Shown here piece by piece: positions 52,284 to 63,693 of a stretch of DNA of 64,000 nucleotides. Origin of the DNA: Auanema rhodensis (Eukaryota; Nematoda; Chromadorea; Rhabditida; Rhabditidae); assembly GCA_964057225.1 (NCBI GenBank), contig OZ059900.1:13655638-13719637 (forward strand), written 5' to 3'. The position numbers and the translations under genes were made by a program. Below the pieces are notes generated by a model. The model saw only the letters and a program-made list of their open reading frames with translations. It was not told where the DNA came from and searched no databases. How positions within the stretch are numbered: position 1 is the first letter of the stretch; each line of letters opens with the position of its first letter.

Positions 52284-54865
52284 TTATCTGATGTTATTTA
52301 ACACGGCAGAGTATATATTTGGTTGTCCTAGTGGTTTCGTAGGAAGTGTGATGTTCATAGCTTGGCTATTATCATACAGAGATGGAGCTTCGAGTATTAT
52401 GAACATAGTTCCAATATTTAGAACAGAAAATATGATGAGAAATAATCGATCGAGTACCATGGCTACAAATTTCCAATCGTCGGATACCTAAAGAATAAAA
52501 TAACATAGCGTAGGATTAAGATCCAATTACTTCTCCTTCCACTTCATTATGTTTAAAGTGTTCCGCAATAAATCTTACTTGTTGTAAAAGATTCATAAAC
52601 ACAACATCGTGCATATATTTTGTTGTTGGCTGCTGAAAATGAGACATTTTGGTTTATTCTGCTTGTTTTGTTTGTTTTCTTATAAAAATTGAGAGAAAAA
52701 GAACCATTGTTCTCGATTTATGCTTTTCGTGTGCACCAGTGTTTTTAGCTTTTTCACAGATTGAATATTTATGTCATTATAAATACCTTTGGTTTTTTAT
52801 TTTTTTTAAAAGCGACAGTTGGAGCAGCGCAATATGATCCACTATAAAGATGATTTAAAGCCTATAAAGCGATTGTTTACAATGTTTTTAGTAAGGAATT
52901 ATATACTTTAGAACCATTGTATGTTTTTGCATCATAAACGGAACGTTTTTTTTCTTGTTCAGAAGAACGCATTTTTGTCTGAAATGTCTATTAGATTAAA
53001 ACTGATATGCTATCACATACAGTGTCCAGAGCATTTTTTCTTATAGATAGTTCCATTAGTTTCCATTGTTGTGGTTGTTGTTCTTTTTCGCTTTTCTCAG
53101 GACGTTTCATCAGCAAAATCATGAAAATGAAACAGTTTTCATATATTCTTTGTGTTGTAAAGTTACTTTGGTAAAAACTTGAGGAAAACAAGCTGAATCC
53201 ACGGTGACATGTTGTGCGCAGATCCCGAACGAAACCGGAAATTGACAGTAACAACAGAAACAACTGTGGAGAGTGCTACGAGAATCATAGTAGTTATGAG
53301 ATATCGTCCAAACATTGGGATTACCAAAGATGTGGGTGGCATTAAGTCTATCAAAACCTACAAAAAACTTGATTATTATCTTTCCACTACAGAACGTACC
53401 AAGAAAAACACAGTCAGTGTAACGAGAATACTAATTGAAAAAGTAATCTTATGATCTGACAGGTAAAATACAAAGGTTGTCAAAATGGAAATGAGAAAGC
53501 AAGGTATTATCAAGTTGCAAGTGAAAAATAACGTCTTCCGTCTAAAATGCAAAGTTCAAAACTGGTTGTTCCTACTATTGTTATATAACCTCAAACCAAA
53601 GTAATATGTGATATCAACGTATTTTTCTGGTCCACAACACGAAGCGTAGAGAACCGAATGTCGCTCGGACGTTAATGAGAGCAAATCCCACTCAGCCGAC
53701 CTGTAAGGAGCTATGTACCACTATTCTTTAACACTTTTCCTCCATGAAAAGAAAATTTTAAAGTGACAACAAACCGGTAAAAGAAACTCAAATCCATTCC
53801 TCGTTCCATAAATTCAACTTCAGCTCCATCTTTCTGTATAACTTTAACATCTTCTGAAACAATCATGGAAATTCAATCAATTTGTTTTTTTTAAACCTTT
53901 GGGTAGTTGCTTCAAATCAACATATCTTCCTGTATATGTCCATGTGCCAAATTTCATTACACAATACTGTGAGTCATATGGAAACCAAGTTACATCAATC
54001 TACAATGAAAAAAATGTGAAAATTTTTTTCTGCAATTTGTTTTCGTTTTGAAAGAACTTTTTTATAAATCTTTCTACTTTGTGCTTTGCACATTCTACTT
54101 CAGCGAGAAATGACATAAGATAAGAATATTTACGTACCGGACAAAATGATTTATAGATGGCTGGTGGAGACCAGAAGACTAATCCATTGTGAGTAACCAA
54201 TGCATCTGTCAGAATTGTTATGTCAGGATCTCCAGCGGCACTAAAAGAAAAAAAATTGATTGAAGACCGAAACACGCAAATAAACAATACAATTGTCAAT
54301 TGAAGTGCAACTTAATTCTCAAGTGTGTTGTTTTTGAAAAATCTGTGAACTCACTTATTATATAACACAAGATCTGGCGTCCAGATAAGATCACTTGGTA
54401 TATGCAAATACTTTATTCCTCCATATTTAGTTGGATTCCAAGTTAACTTTGCGTCAGCCCATTTCTATAGAATAATCACAAAAAAAGTTAAACGAAATTT
54501 GAATAATATTATATTAAATTATAAAATATTTTATATATACCATTTCTAACCACAAATTTGTCGTTAAAACTTGATTTTTTTCATCCTGAAAAATTCATAT
54601 TTTGATAGAAAAAACTAATAATGAAGTAATACCACGTCAATAATTCGAATTAAAGATGCTCCTACATCAACAGTCATAATATCAGAACTATTTCGAACTG
54701 GTCTTGGTATCTAAGTAAAACGAAATATATTTGAAAATTTATTTCCTATACCTTATTATAGTCAAACAATAAATCTTCATATAACTGATTTTCATAATCT
54801 TTTGCTGATTTTTTTATTGCTTCTGCTCCAAATAATAAATAGAAAATAATAATATAACGTCGCAT
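52284..54865 (-). CDS. Nicotinic acetylcholine receptor alpha-type subunit
   Basis: Fifteen exons on the minus strand: 54865-54752, 54710-54633, 54585-54541, 54464-54355, 54240-54138, 53999-53897, 53853-53775, 53700-53590, 53541-53400, 53357-53167, 53120-53021, 52978-52907, 52861-52787, 52632-52531, 52487-52284. They encode 542 residues. A signal peptide starts right at a CACAG|ATG boundary. The ligand-binding domain has [19 protein letters not shown], the Cys-loop [15 protein letters not shown] and the vicinal cysteines [10 protein letters not shown], marking an alpha-type subunit. M1 starts [12 protein letters not shown]2 is [20 protein letters not shown]3 follows [11 protein letters not shown], and M4 is [16 protein letters not shown]. 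It is a cation-channel family protein of synapses or muscle, possibly of the levamisole-receptor alpha group, but I cannot assign the subunit. The intron before 53120 ends in AT rather than AG. Confidence 0.93.
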
Positions 54866-57299
54866 CTGTGATAAAATGAAAATTTACATTTTGCATAACA
54901 ACGTGACAGAAAATGAGAATTATTAGAAGATTGTTATGTACTAACATATACGGAAAATAGTGTGAGTGACAAAAACAATTTAAAAGCCCATATATCTGCT
55001 TTGAAATGTTTATTAACTGGATTGAAATACATACGAACCAGGCATCAGCATTGTGATTTGGAACTATTTCATGAGGAAATGGTAACATTAACCAATTAAA
55101 TTACGAATTTTTATTGTTCTCAACGGTTGTACACAAAATTAAAGTCGAGAGCATGAAAAAACGTTCAAAATTTCATTAAAAAGTAAAATTGAACTAGAAA
55201 AGTGAAGATAAACGTGAACCAAGAGAATAAATTAAATTTTAAAAGTTGTGATGTTGGCTAGTTTTATGAAGTCAAAGATTTCAGGATTTTAAGCCATCTT
55301 TCTCTAAGCGTTAGGCATTTATGGGAGCACCCTGGCTTAAGAAATGCACCAAAAATGGTTAACTTCGGAGCTGCAGCTAAGAGTGAGAGAATGAGAGAGG
55401 AAGATAGTTAGAGAGTGAGAGAGTGGGAAAATGAGAGAGCGAGAGAGTGAGAGATTCGGAGAGGGAGAGGGTGAATATATGGAAAAACTGAATAGAATGA
55501 AATGAAGTAGAACAGCAGAGAAGTTGTCAAGAACAACAAGAATGGGAGAATAGGGAAATGAGATTACGTCCCCAACGATGTGAGCTAGAGAATTTAAATT
55601 ATATAGAGAGGGTTAGATTGTTAGAGTTATGCGAACACTAGAGGATGCCCAAGGGAAGATTGCAGACTTAGAAGCGTGGATTGAAGAACGCGGGCACAAC
55701 CAATTTCTCTGCCTTGTATGCACTTATGCATCTGACTGATACTCTTAAACACATTATGCAAATCTGCTTTGCAATAACCCAATAACTGCTAATGAAGAAT
55801 GAGTTCTGATCCGTTCTGGAAAATCTCTTTTGAAATAGAAGTTATCGAATGATCTGAAATACTTTTAGATTAATGCATATGTGAACTTCTAACATGGAAA
55901 ACCAGCTAGAAATGAAATTTTAAAATATATTGAACAAAAGGCCCAAAATATGAGCAGCGCATTGTTTTGCAAATATGTTGTCACGTTATTGCTTGAGACC
56001 CACTGCGATAAATGGCTCAACAAAAACGGGAAAAGCTTCGAAATATCAAAAAAAAGTTGAATCTTTTCTTTCATTGACAAGATTATTTTAAAATTTTTGG
56101 TCATAAGTGAAGAGAGAAAAAGAAATATTTCGAAATATTAATAAGAGATGAATATATGAAAATTCTACATAAATGACAAATAGATGTAAAAAATAGTAAT
56201 AATAATAGAGTAATAACACAAAGAAATGAAATAAAGAAGTTATTTTTAAAAAAATTTCTGAAGTTGAATGGTTTTTATTACAAACTATAGTTTGTGCTGT
56301 TCTTTTCATTATGTTTCACAAAACTTGAATGAAATTTAAATGGAAAATTAAAAAAACAGTATATAATGATGTTTATGATATCTTATTACTAAAGTTTCTT
56401 TTGAAAAGACCAGTCATTTTAAACAGCTCATTTCAAACCTATGTTCAACATTTCATTTCAAACCTATGTTCAAAATTTCATTTCAAACCCACTTTGGCTG
56501 AACTTTGCAAACGGCAAAAGCGGAGATAAGTTTGAAAAATTAAAGCCTGAGTCCAAAGAACTTTCAATTTAATTCTTTTCTCCTATTTTTTATAAGAAAC
56601 AGTCTTTTTAATTTATTAATTGATCACGAATATTCACATAATCGTTGTCTATTTCATCATTCATCTTGTGATATTCAATCTTGTTTAACATCAACACAAA
56701 GACAATAGTACAAACATTGAACTCTTATTCTTGATATGAACGTTCTTTGCTTCTATTTACTGATACAGATATCATTTTTTGCTTCATGAATGATACTTTA
56801 AACAACACTTTTATCAAGATGGCTACTCATTAACAAGTTTTATACAAACTCGCATATATAATACTATTTTTCTAGAAAAGTTATGATAATACAATACAAT
56901 ATAATGTTTTGCTATCACAGTAAACTTATGCCTTTAATACTCTAGAGCAATAGTAACACAAATTCTGGCATGTTATATCGATCAATCTTCTGATGGTAAT
57001 ACCATCTAACACTGCTAAAAATCCGGTCGATAAGTTTTTACACAGCAAATAAATGGTTAAACAACAATTTCATCTTTTTCCAAGACTTTATGTCTTTTTT
57101 TTTACAGTTCAACAACCGCAGTCTCACAGCTTCTCATAACCAATCAAAGTCTTTTGTTCTTAATCGAATTCCTTTTTTAGTTATGCAAAGAACTAAATTT
57201 TAACGAAAATTCTATATTTGTAGCTGTTTTGTATTCAAATTTTCATTCATAATGTTGAAACATGAAAATTATTGTTAAAGTTCATTAACTTTTTTCAGA
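54866..57299. other. Divergent intergenic region with GA-rich tract and a 25-base tandem repeat
   Basis: No gene recognised. Around 55380-55480 the plus strand is GA-rich (GAGAGAG, AGAGAGTGAG words). At 56428-56489 there is a short tandem repeat. It should contain the receptor promoter and that of the following small plus-strand gene. Confidence 0.55.
56428..56489. repeat. 25-base tandem repeat, about 2.5 copies
   Basis: Unit beginning TCATTTCAAACCTATGTTCA. The first two copies (56428-56452, 56453-56477) differ at one position; a third, partial copy (56478-56489) ends in AAACC. Confidence 0.9.
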
Positions 57300-57939
57300 A
57301 TGATTATCAAAATATTGCATTTATGGTTTATATCTGTGTTATTATTGACAGGTAAGAATTTTCAAAACATTATTTTAATTTTTCTTTTAAATTATGATTA
57401 TCAAAATATTGCTTCTTCTAAATCATTTTGTGTTTTTCCAAACTTTTTAATTTTCTTCAATAGGCATATTTACAAAAATTATATTATAGGTTTAAATGCA
57501 ATGACACTTCTACAATCATATAGATCCCCAGCTGCTGTTATAAAGCGACAGGGACAATCAAACACACGTTTTCGGCCTGTGTTGTTTTTGCGGGGAGACG
57601 ATGACTGGGTAAATTTATCTTGTATTATACATGGTTGGCAATAAGAATTTCAGAAAGCTTTTCCATTTTTTTTCAGTTTCTTGTGTATTATTATTTTATA
57701 TGAAAGTTGTGTTGTCAACAACTATGTATATCAGAAAAAAGAATGAAACATACAGCCCGAAAATTTAAACAAAAAAACTGAATAACGTTTAGTATAAATA
57801 TTTTTTGCAGAGAAAACAGTTGGGGCAGGAAACCTTGACTGATCAGATAATGGATGAAAATGGCATTTTTTACAATGTGCGGTCGCATTCAAAGAATGTC
57901 AACACAGTCATCTCTTCCAATCCTAATCGCTATGGTTAA
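57300..57939 (+). CDS. Small putative secreted peptide precursor
   Basis: Three phase-consistent exons, 57300-57351, 57490-57608 and 57811-57939, give 99 residues. ATG 57300 lies one base after a TTTTTTCAG acceptor, the usual arrangement for trans-spliced nematode mRNAs. The N-terminus is a typical signal peptide (MIIKILHLWFISVLLLTG). The mature part has a dibasic KR site (SPAAVIKR) followed by QGQSNTRFRPVLFLRGDDDW, an acidic segment, and a C-terminal end NPNRYG directly at the stop. A C-terminal Gly after RY would be an amidation donor. There are no cysteines after the leader. I do not recognise the family. It could be a neuropeptide-like precursor or an unrelated small secreted protein. Confidence 0.55.
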
Positions 57940-58949
57940 TCTCTATCAATATTATACATTTATTCGTCTTGCCTTAGATTGTAAAAGTTTTTTTTACAAA
58001 ATATACAGCTCAAAATGAAGAAATAAAGTTTTCATTCTTTATTCATTCGATTTAGATTTGATAGCTATTATATAAGATCACCAAATTATTTCTCCTGTTT
58101 ATAGATAGTACATATTCTCTCATATTATGATTCACTTTATCTACTCTTCTTATATCTTTTTGAACAAAAATTGAAGGAATGATAATAATTCAAGCAAGAA
58201 ATAATAATTTGCTCTAGTTATTCTTTCAACCTTTGTTTGATTGTATTTACTTCCTTTATCAGTTGTGACTAGTTTACGTCTTGACATTTATCAGGTTACA
58301 CTAATAGTTCAAACTGCTATTTCTTGGCTTTGAAGAAAAAGAATTGATGATAACAATTTTTCATCGTATGAAAATTATTAGTTCCTATTCTTTTGTTAGT
58401 TTTTTTTCCATTCAGAAAGCTTCAACATTACAAAATCTTCTAATATTTTGTTTGAAATGAAACTTCAAATCATGTTTTTAATGTTTCATAAACAACTTGG
58501 CATTGAGAAATTTAATTAATTTCTAGCTAATGCTAAAGATAAATGATTGAAGTCCATACAAATAGTACTCTTTTATGTGCTTATTAGCACTATTGATTAA
58601 AAATTAGCAGAGACGAAAGAAACATCAAGGTCAATTGTGCATACAATTCGAACGGACGCATATAAAGTTTGTTATTGACGCATACACCGTGCTTTATTGA
58701 AACATATATGTTCATTGTCTTTTTTCTTTTCTCTCAGTCGTTACTATATTCAGAAAGTTTTTTAAATTCAGTATTTTCTTATTTTAATTTTGAATTGTGA
58801 TTATAAAATTATTTTTAAGAATGAAATGGTATTTGAAATCATACGCAGTTTTATGTTTAACGTTACTCATTAGAATGCTTGTACTCCATATTCCATATTC
58901 CATATTTTTTCATTTTTTTTAAGTTTTAAATTTTTAGCTTAATTCAAAA
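57940..58949. other. Intergenic, no gene seen
   Basis: AT-rich 1-kb gap between two plus-strand genes. It presumably holds the promoter of the PRPP-synthetase-associated gene. No conserved frame or repeat recognised. Confidence 0.6.
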
Positions 58950-61263
58950 ATGGTTGGAAACAGTTACAAGGCCGATGAAAGTAGTGGAATGGTGGTTTTG
59001 GCAGGCAATTCGCATCCCGAATTGGCTCGTCTCGTTTCAGAGTTTGTTATATTTTTAAATTTTTTTCTTGACATATCAAACATTTGTGTGCACGTTTCCT
59101 GTGCGTATATCTCTCTATAAATTTTCGCAACTATTTATCTCCAATTATAATCTTCAGAAGATTGGGAATTCGTCTTGGCGATGCAACCGTTTATAACAAA
59201 ACTAATCGCGGTTTGATTGTTATCGCAATTCATTGGAATCAATTTTTGTGTTGCAGAAAGTTCAGTAGATATTAAGCAGTCTGTCCGTGGAAAGCATGTG
59301 TTTATTATTCAGAGTGGTTCAAAGTAGAAATAATATTTTAACGTTTGAGTTGCACTACTTATCATTTTCAGAAACGTCAATAACGATATTATGGAACTGT
59401 TAATTCTGATTTATGCTTGTAAAACGTCTATGGCTAGTAATATAACTGTTATAATGCCGTATCTTCCTTATTCCAAACAATGTAGAATGTTTCGTCGATC
59501 ATCCATTCCAATGAAATTGATTGCTGAAATGATTTGTAAATCAGGTTTGTTAAATTCTCTTCAAAAACAAATTTATCATTTTTTATAGGAGCTAACCGTT
59601 TGGTTTCATTAGACTTGTATAAAAAAGAAATTCAAGGTTTTTTCTCCATTCCTGTGGATAACCTTCGTGCATCACCTTTCCTCCTTCAATATATCAAAGA
59701 ATACGTATGAGAGCTTAAATCATTTCAAGTTTTCAATATTTCATAATAGATTCCGGATTACAAAAATGCTATTATTGTTGCGAAATCTCCTGGAGTAATG
59801 AACAAAGCCACTTCTTATGCTGATCGTCTTCGTTTAGGTATAGTTATAGCTAGTTATTTATAAATTTTATTCCAAGTTTCTTGAACATTTTTCTTTAAAT
59901 ATTTTTTGGGGGATTATATTTAAATATTTAGGCTGTGAGTTTTTTCTCTTATAATAATTTTAAATTTTAAACAACGACTAAGGTAATATGGCCACTAATC
60001 TTTCAGTTGTTTTTGAAAAAGACCTTGCTGTCGTGTTTATTTTAGTCACTGTATTAAATCCGATCACTTCTACTCCCTCAGATGCATTTTCTGTTTCTTT
60101 TTGTATTCTTCTAGACTTGTTCTTGTTATCTATCTAATCTATTTATCATTTCACCACCGATCTTTCTCCCTCAATACAAGCTTCTATACCTAATTTCTCC
60201 TTCTTCTTCTCTTATTGCTCTCATAAGCTATACCGCACATTGTTCTTTCTTATGGCCTTTTCTATTATCGTTTTTATTATTTTCTTCTATTTTTCATATT
60301 CTTTCCTTTCTTTGTCTTTATTTATTTTCATATGTTTTCTTATCTAACTTTTCGAACCTATCACTTTCTTCAGCGCACTTGCGCTATTCCTAAACTCTCT
60401 CTCATTACGCAACTTATTGATTGTCTTGAAACAAATCAGATCCACCAATGCACTTATGTTTAAAAAAACATCTGAAATGCTTGATGTGTAAACACCAAGA
60501 CCGATATGCATTGCTTTCTTCTATATCGTATTGTGTTCAAGCATTCATTTCATTTTAAAAATAGTGAGCGTGATCACCAGAAAATTTGAAAAAATTAATT
60601 ATTAGTCAATGATTTAAGGCGTTGCTGTAATTCATGGTGAACAGAAGGACCAGGATGAATCAGGATTGGAAGATGGTCGTCAAAGTCCTCCACCAAACTC
60701 GACTTATATGCCTTTTGAATTGATTCCTTGTATATTTCACTTGCAATATAGAGACAAAAAGATTTTTTTAAGCTCAAGAGCCAAAGCAGAAACCTCCTCT
60801 CACAGTTGTTGGTGATGTTGGTGGACGTATTGCTATTATGGTGGTACGGTTTAGTTTCTATCTATTTATTTTAATCTATTTTGTATAAAATTATAATGGT
60901 TTTTATACTTTTAGGATGATATTATTGATGATGCTCAATCTTTTGTTGATGCTGCTGAAGTTCTTCGCGCCAGAGGTGCTTACAAGATTTATATTTTGGC
61001 TACTCATGGAGTTTTGAGCTCTGATGCCCCAGCGCTTTTGGAAGCTTCTCCAATTACTCAGGTAATTTCATTTTTTCTTTCATTTATAAACATAATATTT
61101 GAAGGTAATTGTTACTAATACTGTTCCACATGAAATACAGAAAATGCGTTGTCATAAGATCAGAACCGTTGATATATCTTTGATGATATGTGAAGCTATT
61201 CGTCGCATTTATCACAATGAATCCATGGGACAACTATTCCGTGACATCACTTTGGATGATTAA
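58950..61263 (+). CDS. PRPP synthetase-associated protein (PRPSAP-like)
   Basis: Ten exons: 58950-59041, 59158-59210, 59257-59323, 59372-59544, 59589-59704, 59750-59837, 60619-60729, 60773-60843, 60915-61061, 61105-61263. They encode 358 residues. Family blocks are clear: [59 protein letters not shown] and [12 protein letters not shown], ending FRDITLDD. The insert [12 protein letters not shown] is typical of PRPSAP1/2 and absent from catalytic PRPP synthetases. In place of the PRPP-binding DDMADTCGT loop it reads DDIIDDAQS. It is therefore predicted to be a non-catalytic subunit that associates with and restrains PRPP synthetase, which feeds purine, pyrimidine and NAD synthesis. One intron (59838-60618) is much longer than the others. 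Confidence 0.93.
60040..60430 (+). other. Pyrimidine-rich island inside a PRPSAP intron
   Basis: Inside the 781-base intron, about 390 bases consist largely of T and C (TTCTTCTC, TCTTTCC, CTCCCTC words) with scattered A. Composition resembles the islands at 14690, 32500 and 46870. It is not coding. Possibly regulatory or a decayed dispersed repeat. Confidence 0.5.
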
Positions 61264-62137
61264 ACTTGTATTCATCAAGAATTAAACTGTATTTGCCATT
61301 ATATCTTTTGAAAAATATTCAGTTGTGTTGTTCATTTCAAGAGTTGTTAAATTTTGTTGCGCACATGTAGATTGATATTTTGTGTCTTTATTTTGAAATC
61401 ATTCTGATGTCTTTATGTGAGATTATTCAAAAATGTATTCAATAATAAAGAAGATATTGTTGAAATTTTTGATGTGATAAGACTTAGCAAATCGTCTACA
61501 TCGATTTACAATATTTATTTTTCAGATGTTGCTTTTCAGTTACAATGTGTTACAACTGCTTATAGTGAATGAGAGTTTTTCTCGAATATTTTTGTTAAAA
61601 CATTGAAATCATATCCAAAGGCATAGTGCTATGAACTGCCTATTGTTTGTTTATAAACTAATTTGAAAATATAAATATCATCGTTTGTTTTATAACGAAA
61701 ATTTTGTTATTCTTATGATGTTTTGGGTATTTATTCATTTTGAGATTTTTCTGTGAGTTTAATGTGCTAAGTTTTATATTTCTTGATGAGTCAGAATATG
61801 GTCACATTTTCGACACGAATCATATTTTCTGATATACGTATCGAAAGATTTATAGTCAATATTTATTTTATGCTCATTATGCTTGTTTCTCTGATTCTTT
61901 TAAATCATTAAAGAAGTGTGAAAGACGTAGAGGGAGAGATGCATGCTACCTTAGCAACGGGGCTAATCCATATCTGCCAATTTGAATGAATTGCAATGAA
62001 TACATTGTTCATTAGGCTTTCATACATGTGTTCCAATTATTTTATACTATTATTTCAATTATTTTAGGAATTTGTCGTAAACAGTTATAAGCTTTTTTTA
62101 TATTTTTAGTGATTTCCAATAAAGTACTCTAGGAATA
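61264..62137. other. Intergenic, no gene seen
   Basis: 3' flank of the PRPSAP-like gene and promoter of the next plus-strand gene. The AATAAA at 61443-61448 is a plausible poly(A) signal for the former. Confidence 0.55.
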
Positions 62138-62889
62138 ATGATTAGACACCGAAGGCCGTATGTGCTTTCGGAAGATAGGAAACGTCTACTAGTAAGATTT
62201 AGGTGATTATATTGTTTATTATATTTATATAAATAATATTTTCTTATAGGAATGTGTTTTTGGGTGATGCAGAATTAGCCAACTTGGAGGGATATGATTT
62301 AATGGATAAGGTATTTTAACAATATTGACTAAATTTTAGACTGCCATTTTAGATTGGTTATATGAATGAGGAAAGTGAAGCTCGTATTAGAGCTATTCTT
62401 GAACGTTTTGAGACCCCGGAAGAAAAAGCTGCCGAAGAAAGAGCAAAAGCGGAAGAAATTCATCGTCGCAACGAGCAATTGAGAGCATTAGGAATTAATC
62501 CAGATGAGCCTATTGAAGACGAAGAAGAGCCTGATATTTTCGAACCTGATCCCGATGATGATTCCTCCGAATATTCCGATACAGATAATGAAATTGCCGA
62601 AGGTTCCGATAACATTGTGGAAGAGGATAGTCGAAATTGTTGATAATTCGATTGTCCTTCTGAAATATAGCTATACATTTTTAGTCTCTGGTGTTTCGCA
62701 TGATGAAGAAGAAACTGACGACAATGATGTTGAGGAAGACATGGAAGTCATGGACGAAGAGGTTACTTTAAAATGTTTTAAATACACGATTAATAGTTTA
62801 TCTTGCAGTTGGAAGTGAAACGTTTGCCCATGCGTGATCTGACGCACAATTTCAAGTACAATAGGAATAATACTCAACAGCGGCAGTAA
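62138..62889 (+). CDS. Unrecognised acidic protein
   Basis: Five phase-consistent exons, 62138-62202, 62250-62310, 62353-62629, 62685-62761 and 62809-62889, give 186 residues. The N-terminus is basic (MIRHRRPYVLSEDRKRLL), followed by FLGDAELANLEGYDLMDK. A charged helix comes next, probably coiled-coil (EARIRAILERFETPEEKAA and onward), and then a long acidic tract rich in Asp, Glu and Ser. It ends with a basic tail LPMRDLTHNFKYNRNN. There is no signal peptide or membrane segment. Composition suggests a nuclear or nucleolar acidic protein or chaperone-like partner, but I recognise no family. Phase closure at four introns makes it a real gene. Confidence 0.7.
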
Positions 62890-63693
62890 CATCATCATAT
62901 ACAATGCATTCCATCCAGACTACTTTGCTCTACTTGTAACGAGCACAACCTTCATATCTGTAAGGATTTCCTTTCTTCTTTCTCAGATATTCTATTATCC
63001 TTGACACAGAACCTACCTAGTAGCAACCTATATTGAACTAAAAAGATCTTTTTTTTCTTTTTTTTCTTTTTGTTTACTTCAAGTTTCATAAGAAAAATAT
63101 AATTTATATATTTAATAATATCTATCTTTGCCAATAATTAATATAAAATTTTATTTTTGTATTGTTATACTACATAAGTTAATAACCAATATAACTTATT
63201 GAAAAAGAAATGTATCATACACTAGTATAATCATTTTGGTTATCTTATCTTCTTTGATTCGAAAGTAAAATAAAAGAAATGAAAATCCACGATTTGTCGC
63301 TGACATTCATGGCCAATCTGGAGTTGATAGCAAATGCATAACAATATAAAGTTATCATTATCTCAAACATAAAATAGATGATAAGACTGTGCTAATACGC
63401 CACGTTATAACACGTTGCGAGAACTACTATACCGTTTCATGATCATTTTGTATCTTATCTAGAGACATTTAATTGAAAAACAGACACGTGACCAGATAAA
63501 GATAATAGCCTAATGCGTTTCAAACACAAATTACCTCGACATACCTTTACAGCCTTTTTACTTTTAAAATTAATAAATATGCTATGCTAGCAATGAATTG
63601 TTTCTTATTCGTTTACAATATTTTGAACAGTAAAAACTTTTATAATAAAAAATCGAATAGCATCCCATCTAATTTTCTAAGCTACAGACAATA
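62890..63693. other. Intergenic, no gene seen
   Basis: AT-rich gap. It holds a T/C-rich run near 63045-63070 and the promoter of the DNase II gene. Nothing else recognised. Confidence 0.6.
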
